From: Betaproteobacteria bacterium
Lineage (GTDB): Bacteria; Pseudomonadota; Gammaproteobacteria; Burkholderiales; Usitatibacteraceae
Length of the DNA stretch: 64,000 nucleotides
Assembly: GCA_016720925.1 (NCBI GenBank)
Contig: JADKJR010000001.1
Span: 682,001-746,000, forward strand
Reading direction: 5' to 3'
A model generated the notes under the pieces. That model was given only the letters and a program-made list of their open reading frames with translations. It was not told the DNA's origin and made no database searches. The position numbers and the translations under genes are program-made. Positions within the stretch are counted from its first letter, which is position 1; each line of letters starts with the position of its first letter. This document shows, piece by piece, positions 1 through 8,074 of the stretch.

Positions 1-112
<112 letters not shown>

Positions 113-825
113 CTGCGGGGGCGCGGCCGCGGCCCATGGGGCGACGCGACAGCATGGGCACACGGGAGGGCTGAGGTAGCCCCGCGTTCTCCGTACGGCT
201 CCAGACTTGCGCGACGCCAGCGGAGAGTGTTGCCGGCTCGCGGGCTTGCCGGGGGGACTTGTCGAATGGTAGAATCCGGAGCGTACGGGACAGCGAGCAA
301 CGATTTATCGCGGTCCCGCAAAGCGCACCATCGCCATTGGCCCCGCAGGCGGCATGTCAGCGTCGACATACCTGCAGCCTTCAATCCGCCGCCGTGTCGT
401 CCGCCCTCCCACCTTGGTTGAATAGCCCATCAACGGACACAAGTGCGCTTCTACGGCGACCCGGCGCTTTCACGGCGGGAAATTGACTCCGGCCTGCAAG
501 CCGCGCCTCAGCCGCCGCCTGGCGCTCAGGGTTTAGTGCGCGGCTACAGGCGGCACGGGGGGGGGGGGGCGGCCCCGGGGGCGTTGATCTCAACATCTGT
601 CGCCTTGGGTGAAACAGGGGTTTCGCAAAGCCGTGCTCTGCGCCTGTTTAACCGGAAAGCCAATGCAGTGGCTTGGCCCAATTTCTCAATGCCTCAGTCG
701 CTTGGAAAAACCTGGGTACCGGACTAAATCCGGTACGACAGCGTAAATAGAGGTTCCGTGTTGAGTGGGCTGCATTGGAGGGCGCGCCGGATCGCTCATG
801 CCAGCTAGCAGCGCCTTGTGTTTCT
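113..825. other. no supportable gene; low-quality flank
   Basis: About 700 bases with overlapping short open frames on both strands. None has a recognisable domain, a good ribosome binding site or plausible composition. The G-run at 557-569 suggests the sequence is unreliable. I see no RNA gene or promoter I can defend. Confidence 0.6.
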
Positions 826-1190
826 TAACGCGGCAATGCGTCTATCAATGTGGCCAAGCTTTGTCCGCGCGCGGGTCGCGATCCGCTGCTTCGCAAAATC
901 CATGAACGGCGCAGGAGGCGACAAACTTTCGAGAAGACGCATTTACACCGCGTCGTCGTTTGTCTCGCCGAGCAGGTGCTTAATCTCGCTGAGGATTTTC
1001 ACGTAGCGCGCGACATGCTTTTTCGGATAAAGCGTCGCGAAAAATCCGCCGCATAGTGCAATCGCTTGGCGTCGATGCCTACGCGATGACGGGCGTCGAT
1101 CGGCAAATCGGCCAGCGCCGTGTTGATACGAAATAGCCGCCGGTGGCAGCGCTCGACTTCATGCGACGCAAGCTGGGAAAGGGTTTGTTT
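826..1190 (-). pseudogene. decayed CHAD-domain fragment
   Basis: The minus strand encodes a remnant clearly similar to the C-terminal third of the intact CYTH-CHAD protein at 2963-4519. Shared landmarks include ASHE, HRRL, ARHRV, IDAKRL, VARY, ETNDDAV (intact copy EANDDAV) and RLLESLS (intact RLIESLS). The match begins near 1178 and breaks frame near 1040-1044, where a run of five A (T on the coding strand) seems one base short. It resumes in another frame and meets an in-frame TAA at 943-945 just after NDDAV, then continues in frame to about 830. The CYTH domain and the first half of CHAD are absent upstream. This looks like an old diverged duplicate (about half the residues identical by eye) that has lost its start. 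The frameshift could be an error, but truncation plus nonsense supports a true pseudogene. Confidence 0.75.
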
Positions 1191-1558
1191 TTTCTGCGTT
1201 GGCGAGGTGTCGAGATTGGCGGCGTTCCGCGAGGGCGGCAATGCAGAGCTGCGAGGGTTATCTTGCGGTTGCGTGACGCAAATCAAATCGGCGTGGACTG
1301 CCGGGCGAATAATGGATCTATCATCACTCGGGCAACATTTTTTGCGTACAACATTGGTGATTTGGTTGCCATGAGCACGCGGCACTGGCACGCGGTCATT
1401 AGTGCTTCTGCCTTGGCGAACGCAAGTAGACAACTTCCCGCCGCGCACGCATCGGCGGCAATTTGCGATGCATTCGATGCATGGCGATGGCGTGAATCGC
1501 CTTATGAATGGTCGCTTTTGATTTCCGACGACCGTGCGCCTGTCACTTTGGAGATGTC
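1191..1558. other. intergenic, no clear gene
   Basis: About 370 bases between the CHAD fragment and the next gene. Open frames cross it on both strands but show no family signature. The only useful signal is GGAG at 1550-1553, five bases before the ATG at 1559, which sets the start of the downstream gene. Confidence 0.5.
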
Positions 1559-2797
1559 ATGAAATCCGGTTCATCAATATCGATTGGAACAACGACGATG
1601 AAAAAAGCAGTTTCCGTAACAGACATTTTTAGCACTTCGCTCTTTGTGCTGGCCGCCATCGCGGCAATATGGGCGCCGGTTGCCAAGGCGTCGTCGATAC
1701 TGAGTGTCAGCTCCGAGGCAAAAGACACGGATCGAAAATGGGATCTTCTCGACAGCAGCATTCCGCTGGCCCAGTATCTTGCCAAGGTCACCGGCATTCC
1801 GATCCGGGCGGAGATCACCCATGATCTGAAGGGCGAACTGGTCACCAGCCGCAATCCGGCCGGTTTCATGATGATGGGACCCGCGCATGTGATCGGCAGC
1901 GCGCTTCGGCATGGCTACGAACCCGTTGCGCAAACAACCGGCGATGTGCAGGTTGCCATCGTTGCGCTAAAGAGCAGCGGCATCGACTCGGTCGCCAAGG
2001 CCAGGGGCAAGCGGCTTTATCTTCCCGCCGAGGATTCGCTTGCCACCTACATGGCGCTCGCGAAATTCAACGCGGACGGTATCAGCCCGAAAACCCATTT
2101 TAAATCGATTACTTACGGGCGATTTCATGGCGTTGGCCTGTACGCGCTCACCATCAATTCGGCCGATATTGCCGTGGCGGACCTGGAGGTCGCGAAGAAG
2201 TTCGTTGAATCCGGCAACGGCGTGATCATCGAAACCACCAAGCCGGTTCCCGCGTTCGGCATCGTGATCAACCCCAAGGTATCCGCCGATACCAGGGAGA
2301 AGATCAGCCGCGCGCTGCTCGACGCGAAGCCGGGCGCGCTCAAGGCCGCCGGCCTCGATAAATATCAGTTCCGGAAAATCAGTAAGGAGAATTACGCCGA
2401 GGTGGCCAAGATGGGATATTTCACGCCCGCGCTGCTGGCAGGTGCAAAGGTGTTAAGCGCCGAAGGGGTGCAGGACATGATGGGCAAGGGTGCGAAGTAT
2501 TACGATGTGCGCAGTGAAGCGGAATACAAGGCCGCGCATGTCAAGGATGCGGTGCTGTTGTCGTATCACGAGAAGAGCAAGAAGGAAATCGATTTCGACC
2601 CGAAGCTTGACGAATTCAAGCTCGTCGATACGGTCAAGGACAAGAATGCCGCCATTATTTTTGCCTGCAACGGCGGTGAATGTTGGAAGAGCTACAAGGC
2701 GTCCAAGGTGGCGTTGAGCGCGGGATACAAGTCGGTCTTTTGGTTCCGCGGCGGGCTGCCGGAGTGGCGTGAAAAGAACTTGCCGGTCGAGCGGTGA
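1559..2797 (+). CDS. PhnD-like binding protein fused to rhodanese
   Basis: A 412-residue exported protein. The start at 1559 is chosen because GGAG lies five bases upstream; a second in-frame ATG at 1598 (MKKAVSVTD) would give a more ordinary signal peptide, with the hydrophobic core FVLAAIAAIWA and a cut after VAKA. Residues about 45-300 look like a phosphonate/phosphite-type (PhnD/SsuA) periplasmic binding domain. Residues about 315-410 form a rhodanese domain with YYDVRSEAEY and the active-site loop at Cys370 (CNGGECW); a second Cys is at 375. Family knowledge: the first domain captures a small ligand for uptake and the second handles sulfane sulfur. The ligand is unknown. No ABC permease or ATPase lies nearby. 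The fusion suggests sensing or transfer of a sulfur compound in the periplasm, which is inference. Confidence 0.8.
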   Translation: MKSGSSISIGTTTMKKAVSVTDIFSTSLFVLAAIAAIWAPVAKASSILSVSSEAKDTDRKWDLLDSSIPLAQYLAKVTGIPIRAEITHDLKGELVTSRNPAGFMMMGPAHVIGSALRHGYEPVAQTTGDVQVAIVALKSSGIDSVAKARGKRLYLPAEDSLATYMALAKFNADGISPKTHFKSITYGRFHGVGLYALTINSADIAVADLEVAKKFVESGNGVIIETTKPVPAFGIVINPKVSADTREKISRALLDAKPGALKAAGLDKYQFRKISKENYAEVAKMGYFTPALLAGAKVLSAEGVQDMMGKGAKYYDVRSEAEYKAAHVKDAVLLSYHEKSKKEIDFDPKLDEFKLVDTVKDKNAAIIFACNGGECWKSYKASKVALSAGYKSVFWFRGGLPEWREKNLPVER

Positions 2798-2848
2798 TCT
2801 GCTTGCCCGCTGGCGCTGATCGTAACGGTTGATTCCGGGATTTAGAAA

Positions 2849-2922
2849 CATCAAACTCCATTACTGGAGCGGCTTTCGGCGGCATTAAGGCCTGAAAGGC
2901 GCTCCAGTAATGGAGTTTGATG
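2849..2922. repeat. palindromic repeat, copy 1
   Basis: Perfect 23-bp inverted arms at 2849-2871 and 2900-2922 around a 28-base loop that itself can pair CTTTC with GAAAG. It belongs to the dispersed family AAACTC..ACTGG.GCG but has its own arm sequence (CTCCATTACTGGAG), fully compensated on the other side. It lies between convergent genes ending at 2797 and 2963, where a bidirectional terminator would be expected. Neither side has a long T-run. Confidence 0.9.
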
Positions 2923-2962
2923 ATCGCATGACATGCCCGCATCGAGGTTCGTGCCGGTTTTT

Positions 2963-4519
2963 TCAATCATTCCAGAAGTGTCTGATTTTCTTCAGCGCAG
3001 TGATGCGCGCATCGAGATCGGAAAGCGTTTTTTGCGTGCGCTTCGCAAATGTGGCCGCCGCAAAATCGACCAGCGGCTTCGGCGCGCTCAGGCTTTCAAT
3101 CAGCCTTGAGGCGACGGCGTCGTCGTTGGCCTCGCCGAGTCCCTCCTGAATTTCACCAATCACTTTCAGGTAGCGCGCGACTCGCTTCCCGGGAAACAGG
3201 CCGGCAAGAAACTCCATTGCGTAGCGCAATCGCTTGGCATCGATGCGCACGCGGTGGCGCGCCTCCGGCGACAATTCGTCCAGCGCGCCCTTGACCCGCA
3301 TGAGGCGGCGGTGACGGCGGCTGATTTCATGCGATGCGAAGCGGGCGAGTCCATGCGTTGCCGGCGCGTGTGCCTCATCGCCGTGGCCAGCCATTGTCGA
3401 CTGAGAATCGCCAGACGCGACGGCGCCGGGAACGCTAATCCAGCGTGCAATCGACATGACCAGCGTGGCTGCGCGGGAAGATGCCAACGCGACGCGCGCG
3501 GCGGCGCGTGCATGGGCCTGTCTCTGCATCGCAAGCGCCAAGATCTTTCCGGCAAGCCGCGGATCGCCGAAGTCGCCGAGCAATGCCGGCAGGGTTCGCG
3601 TGACAAACACATCCCAATCCCGTGCCTCACCAATTGCGGCGGCCAGCCATTTCAGTTCCGCGGAAAAATGTCCGGCGTGCGCGGGCCGGAAGATGCGGAT
3701 TGCCGATCGCAGTCTTCGCAGCGCCACACGCAACTGGTGAATGAATTCCGGATCATCACGGGTGAGTGCGCCTTCGAAGTTGGCATCAAAGTGGTCGAGA
3801 CACGCGGCGATTATTACTCGCATCGCCTGATGCGGCGGCCATTTGCGCTTGAGTGGAATGGCCACGGCGTGTCGCGGAACGATTGCTTCGGGCGCCACCA
3901 ATTGGTAGCCGCGTTCGGCTTTGCTGAGAATCGATGGCCGCATGGCGATCTCACCGACGAGGGCAAGTGCGACATCGAATACCGCGGCGGCGTTGCCTTC
4001 CAGCAGTTCGATTTCAACTTCGGAGATGATCGCCTCGCGCTCGCCGCAACGTATCACGCCTAGGTCCAGCGCCACTTCGACGCGCTGGCTGGGTGAGATT
4101 TCCACCCGCCATGTCGTGCGAAAGAAGTCGGTGGTGAACAGCGGCTTCAGCGTGTGATGCAACGCCTTGCTTTGAGCGAGCGTGGCAAGCGGCGTCTCGC
4201 GAAACAGGGCGAGATCGAGTTGTGGCGCGCGTAACGGGTATTCCCACTCGCCGCGCTGATGTAATCCGCCGGTCGCCGTTCCCGCGGTCTTCAGTGTCTG
4301 CAGCCACTTGCCGGCGGTCTTGCGCAAGCGCAATGCCATGGAATGATGTTTGAGCACAAGTCCGGGCGTGTCGAAGTAAACGTTGAGCACTTTGCGGCGC
4401 GTCGGCCCGGCAATGCTCTTCTCGCACAACAGCGGAATCTGGCGAAATGCGACCGCGTCGGCGGGATCAATCGCCAATTTGAGTTCGATTTCGTGGTCCA
4501 TTTCGTGGTCCCTATCCAT
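2963..4519 (-). CDS. CYTH-CHAD domain protein (polyphosphate/triphosphate related)
   Basis: A 518-residue cytoplasmic protein. The N-terminal CYTH domain (about 1-205) carries the EIELKL signature of the triphosphate tunnel metalloenzyme fold, followed by basic residues such as LRLRK. The CHAD domain (about 230-505) is helical and rich in conserved His and Arg (VALRRLRSA, HRRLMR, RHRVRIDAKRLRYA). Family knowledge: CYTH proteins often hydrolyse inorganic triphosphate and CHAD domains bind polyphosphate. The start may be 4519 or 4501; the second has AGGGA seven bases upstream and begins MDHEIELK. It is divergent from fabI across 240 bases that hold an FNR-like box. It converges on the preceding gene over palindrome copy 1. 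A decayed relative lies at 826-1190. Confidence 0.88.
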   Translation of the reverse strand: MDRDHEMDHEIELKLAIDPADAVAFRQIPLLCEKSIAGPTRRKVLNVYFDTPGLVLKHHSMALRLRKTAGKWLQTLKTAGTATGGLHQRGEWEYPLRAPQLDLALFRETPLATLAQSKALHHTLKPLFTTDFFRTTWRVEISPSQRVEVALDLGVIRCGEREAIISEVEIELLEGNAAAVFDVALALVGEIAMRPSILSKAERGYQLVAPEAIVPRHAVAIPLKRKWPPHQAMRVIIAACLDHFDANFEGALTRDDPEFIHQLRVALRRLRSAIRIFRPAHAGHFSAELKWLAAAIGEARDWDVFVTRTLPALLGDFGDPRLAGKILALAMQRQAHARAAARVALASSRAATLVMSIARWISVPGAVASGDSQSTMAGHGDEAHAPATHGLARFASHEISRRHRRLMRVKGALDELSPEARHRVRIDAKRLRYAMEFLAGLFPGKRVARYLKVIGEIQEGLGEANDDAVASRLIESLSAPKPLVDFAAATFAKRTQKTLSDLDARITALKKIRHFWND

Positions 4520-4639
4520 CTTTTTCCATCACGATGATTGCGCCGGTGAAAAATGGTTGTTGAGACTGCCAGTCTATCCCCGATGTTGTTGCGTTCGCGC
4601 CTGTTCCAATGGTGGGCCGCCGTTCTAACGCGTGTTTTT

Positions 4640-4653
4640 TTGATCTCGATCAA
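4640..4653. promoter_or_regulatory. FNR/ANR/CRP-type box
   Basis: TTGATCTCGATCAA is an exact match to the FNR/ANR consensus TTGAT-N4-ATCAA. It sits in the divergent region between the CYTH-CHAD gene and fabI, 109 bases before the fabI ATG. I see no convincing -10 at class II spacing, so the regulated gene is uncertain. A match to the motif does not prove binding. Confidence 0.55.
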
Positions 4654-4761
4654 AGGTGGGCGATGTAATTGCACCGATGATGCCAGCATGGAGCGTCTGG
4701 TCAGACGAGGCGGTTTTGCGCCAAAATGATCGATTATCCGAAAAGACGCAAAGGTCATCGC

Positions 4762-5547
4762 ATGGGAATGTTGGACAACAAGAAAATTCTGATCACCGGC
4801 TTGCTGAGCAATCGCTCGATTGCGTACGGCGTGGCCAAGGCCATGCATCGCGAAGGCGCGCAGTTGGCGTTCACCTATCAGGGCGAAGGCGTGCGCGAGC
4901 GCGTTGAAAGACTGGCGCCGGAATTTGGCTCGAATCTGATCTTTCCCTGCGATGTCGCCAGCGATGACGAGATTGCCGCGCTGTTTGCCGATCTCGGGAA
5001 ATCCTGGGATGGGCTCGACGGCATCGTCCATGCCATTGCCTATGCGCCACGCGAGGCGCTGGCGGGAGATTTTCACGATGCCGTGACGCGCGAGAATTTC
5101 CGCATCGCCCACGACATCAGCTCCTACAGCCTGGCGGCGCTGGCAAAGGGCGGCCTGCCCCTGATGAAGGGGCGCAATGCGGCGCTGGTCGCGATGACTT
5201 ATCTCGGCGCGGTGCGTGCCGTGCCGAACTACAACGTGATGGGCCTCGCCAAGGCCAGCTTGGAAGCTTGCGTGCGCTACCTGGCATTCAGCCTCGGGCC
5301 GATGGGCATTCGCGTCAATGGTATTTCCGCCGGGCCAATCAAGACGCTGGCGGCGGCGGGGGTGGGCGATTTCAACAAATTGCTCAGTCATGTCGAAAAG
5401 AATTCGCCGCTACGACGCAACGTAACCACCGAGGAAGTCGGCAATACCGCCGCGTTCCTCTGCAGCGACCTGGCCAGCGGGATCAATGGCGAAATCACTT
5501 ATGTCGATGGTGGCTTCAACGTTACCGGGCTTGCCAGGGAACAGTAA
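4762..5547 (+). CDS. fabI: enoyl-ACP reductase FabI
   Basis: NADH-dependent enoyl-[acyl-carrier-protein] reductase, the last step of each fatty acid elongation cycle. The protein has 261 residues, normal for FabI. It begins MGMLDNKKILITG, with the variant Rossmann glycine pattern of FabI (GLLSNRSIAYG). The catalytic Tyr157-X6-Lys164 pair lies in PNYNVMGLAKAS. The end (ITYVDGGFNV) is typical of the short-chain dehydrogenase fold. AAAGG lies about seven bases before the ATG and supports this start. An earlier in-frame ATG at 4726 would add 12 atypical residues. The stop is followed after 10 bases by the flavoprotein gene, so the two are probably cotranscribed. A perfect FNR-like box lies upstream. 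Confidence 0.95.
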   Translation: MGMLDNKKILITGLLSNRSIAYGVAKAMHREGAQLAFTYQGEGVRERVERLAPEFGSNLIFPCDVASDDEIAALFADLGKSWDGLDGIVHAIAYAPREALAGDFHDAVTRENFRIAHDISSYSLAALAKGGLPLMKGRNAALVAMTYLGAVRAVPNYNVMGLAKASLEACVRYLAFSLGPMGIRVNGISAGPIKTLAAAGVGDFNKLLSHVEKNSPLRRNVTTEEVGNTAAFLCSDLASGINGEITYVDGGFNVTGLAREQ

Positions 5548-5557
5548 GGACACCCCC

Positions 5558-6739
5558 ATGCTGAACAATGAAACCGGCGCCAATCCCGTACTGCATATCA
5601 AGGGAAAATCACTTCTGCCTATCGTACAAGGCGGAATGGGCGTCGGCATCTCCGCGCATCGGCTGGCCGGGCACGTGGCGCGTGCGGGCGCGGTCGGCAC
5701 GTTGTCCAGCGTGGATCTGCGGCGCCATCACCCGGACTTGATGGCGCAAACGGAAAAAAGCCGCGACAAGGAACTGATCAATCGGGTGAATCTGATTGCC
5801 ATCGACCGCGAGGTGCGCGCGGCAACGGAAATTGCGGGCGGCAACGGCCTGATCGCCGTCAATATCATGCGCGCGGTGTCGGAATATGTCGCCAACGTGC
5901 GTCAGTCTTGCGAATCCGGCGCGGGAGCAATTGTTGTTGGCGCGGGCTTGCCACTTGACCTGCCGGACCTGACCGCGGCGTATCCCGATGTCGCATTGAT
6001 CCCGATACTTTCTGACTCGCGTGGCATCGCCATCGTACTGAAGAAATGGCTGCGCAAGTCGCGCCTGCCCGATGCCATTGTCATTGAACATCCGCGTTAT
6101 GCGGGCGGGCATCTTGGGGCGGCGAAGATCGCCGATCTGGACGACCCGCGCTTTGATTTTCCACGTGTGCTGGAAGAGACCTTTAACGTATTCAAGCAAC
6201 TGGATATTGAGCGCGAAAAAGTGCCGCTCATTCCGGCGGGCGGTATCTGTACGCCGGCACAAGTGCACGAATTGTTCGCGCTGGGTGCGAGCGCCGTGCA
6301 AGTCGGCACGCCATTCGCCGTCACCGAGGAAAGTGACGCCCATCCCAATTTCAAACGCGTGCTGGCCGAGGCCAAGCCCGAAGATATCGTTACCTTTATG
6401 AGTGTGGCCGGGTTGCCGGCGCGCGCCGTCAAAACCCCGTGGCTGGAGAAATACATGGTCAAGCTGCCGGTGCTGCAGCGGCGTGCAGGTACGCGCACCG
6501 ATTGCACGCTGGCGTTCGATTGCCTCGAACAATGCGGGCTGCGCGACGGCATCGAGCGTTTCGGCCAATTCTGCATCGATCATCACCTCGCGGCCGCGTT
6601 GAAAGGCGATGTCGAGCATGGCCTGTTCTTTCGCGGGGCCGCCGCGCTGCCATTTGGCAAGCAGATTCGTCCCGTCAAGGACCTGATCAATTATTTGCTG
6701 AATGGCATCATGCCGGCGGATCTGGCGCCGGTCGTTTGA
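5558..6739 (+). CDS. nitronate monooxygenase-like flavoprotein
   Basis: A 393-residue FMN-dependent TIM-barrel protein of the 2-nitropropane dioxygenase/nitronate monooxygenase family, which also contains FabK-type enoyl reductases. Visible features are the N-terminal PIVQGGMGVGIS, a central IEHPRYAGGHLGA, and the phosphate-binding PLIPAGGI followed by ALGASAVQVGTPF. AAGGA sits just before the ATG and overlaps the end of fabI, supporting cotranscription. Family knowledge covers oxidation of nitronates and NAD(P)H-dependent reduction. Placement behind fabI could hint at a role in lipid metabolism, but FabI is already present, so a FabK role is not required. The C-terminal portion (about 310-393) is longer than in minimal family members. 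Confidence 0.82.
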   Translation: MLNNETGANPVLHIKGKSLLPIVQGGMGVGISAHRLAGHVARAGAVGTLSSVDLRRHHPDLMAQTEKSRDKELINRVNLIAIDREVRAATEIAGGNGLIAVNIMRAVSEYVANVRQSCESGAGAIVVGAGLPLDLPDLTAAYPDVALIPILSDSRGIAIVLKKWLRKSRLPDAIVIEHPRYAGGHLGAAKIADLDDPRFDFPRVLEETFNVFKQLDIEREKVPLIPAGGICTPAQVHELFALGASAVQVGTPFAVTEESDAHPNFKRVLAEAKPEDIVTFMSVAGLPARAVKTPWLEKYMVKLPVLQRRAGTRTDCTLAFDCLEQCGLRDGIERFGQFCIDHHLAAALKGDVEHGLFFRGAAALPFGKQIRPVKDLINYLLNGIMPADLAPVV

Positions 6740-6859
6740 GTGCCAATTTGCAAGTCACGAATGTGTGGGATTGTGGGCGGATCGCGGGCGGATAGCAGGC
6801 AGATGCCGGGCATTTGGCCCGCCAAAATCGGGAATCCAACTTGACGGCATAATGCTCGC

Positions 6860-7225
6860 ATGTGGGAAAAAACAAGAATCTACTTCGCGATGGGCGAGTC
6901 CTGCGTCAAGGAGGCGTGGTCCTTCGCGCCGTGCCGGGAATTCTGGGCGTTGAGTGCGTTTGTGGCGGTGTCAGCGGTGATGACGGTGGTGATGCTGGCA
7001 TTTTTCGCCAGACGCTGGCGCCTTCATGCCATGCGGCGCGCGACAAAAAAACTCACGCTGGAATATCTTGAATCGCAACAGCAGGTCGCGGATGACTTGA
7101 CCATGCAGCGCCTCAAATGGAAGGGCGATAGCTTTGTTGCGCCGGAACAAGATCAGGCGCATATCACCGCCGATATACGCGAAGCATTGCGAACCCGGAA
7201 GCTCAACGGTCCGCATAGTCATTGA
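6860..7225 (+). CDS. small single-pass membrane protein, unknown
   Basis: A 121-residue protein not assigned to a family. One membrane segment lies near residues 29-51 (ALSAFVAVSAVMTVVMLAFFA), followed by a basic stretch (RRWRLHAMRRATKK), which predicts the C-terminal part in the cytoplasm. The remainder is hydrophilic and probably helical. The ATG at 6860 has no strong ribosome binding site. It stands alone between the flavoprotein gene and a convergent hypothetical gene. Composition matches neighbouring genes, so it is plausibly real, but without a database match I cannot be sure. Confidence 0.5.
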   Translation: MWEKTRIYFAMGESCVKEAWSFAPCREFWALSAFVAVSAVMTVVMLAFFARRWRLHAMRRATKKLTLEYLESQQQVADDLTMQRLKWKGDSFVAPEQDQAHITADIREALRTRKLNGPHSH

Positions 7226-7287
7226 TGCCATTGACGTCACTAACGCAGCGGGCTGATAACTATTTCATCGGCACCGCGAACTGCTCG

Positions 7288-7872
7288 TCAAACGGCTTTC
7301 GAACGTGCGAACTCTTCGACTTCCAGATGGCATGGCGCCAGCAGCAGATGCGTGAGTTCTTCCGGATCCTGGGTATGCATGTGTTCGGCAAAGGCGGCCA
7401 GTCGCGGGTCATGTGAATCCGTCAGCGCCACGACCAGCGCCCGGGCGGTTTCGCGCGCGGTGGGGCCTCCCGCTTGATAGGTAGGCCAGCCTTTGTAGTG
7501 CGACAGGAGTTGTTCGCGATGATCCTGATACAGCGGGCACGCGCGCGTGAAATCGACTTCCGCTTTCTTGGCGGCGATCTCCGCATCAATCTCGGCATCG
7601 GAATGCCGGTACCGGGCTTTTTCAGCTTCGGTCCAATGTGCCTTTTTTTCGTGCCCGTCACCATGATGTTCCCGCAGCGTTGCCATCGTCGACTTGAGTT
7701 CAATTTGTGAATGGGTATGTGAATCCCGGAAGACGTGAACCATGTTCGCGCCTTGGCCTTCCATTCCGACGTAGCGCATACCCGCTGCCACCCGCCGCGG
7801 ATTGAAGCGAAACTGACGGCTGCACGCCGCTTTCAGGGTGTCGAGAAGGGCGTTTATTTTTGCGGGATTCAT
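7288..7872 (-). CDS. hypothetical hydrophilic protein
   Basis: A 194-residue protein with no recognised domain, signal peptide or membrane segment. It is rich in His, Glu, Lys and Arg, with a charged probably helical centre (AEKARYRHSDAEIDAEIAAKKAE) and several Tyr and Trp residues. The ATG at 7872 is the only good in-frame start. It converges with the small membrane protein at 6860-7225 and is divergent from the M48 protease gene. Codon use resembles neighbouring genes. Likely a conserved cytoplasmic protein, function unknown. Confidence 0.6.
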   Translation of the reverse strand: MNPAKINALLDTLKAACSRQFRFNPRRVAAGMRYVGMEGQGANMVHVFRDSHTHSQIELKSTMATLREHHGDGHEKKAHWTEAEKARYRHSDAEIDAEIAAKKAEVDFTRACPLYQDHREQLLSHYKGWPTYQAGGPTARETARALVVALTDSHDPRLAAFAEHMHTQDPEELTHLLLAPCHLEVEEFARSKAV

Positions 7873-8074
7873 GTGCGGTCCTTTGATTTTTTTGCGTCGC
7901 TGTGCCAGGAATGCAGAGTATCACGGCGTTCCCAATGACCTTGCAATTGAGAAGGGTAGTTCATATCGGCATGCATCGCAGCCGGTTTGGCGGTCGCCGG
8001 CATTATTCACAACGCTGCATGTCGGATCCGGCAAGTTACCTTATCATTCGTTTCTATTTTCCGGGGAAAGCGAT

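Noticed and set aside
5558..6739. Calling the flavoprotein fabK
   Set aside because: FabI is encoded just upstream and the sequence looks closer to the nitronate monooxygenase group; no specific FabK feature was seen.
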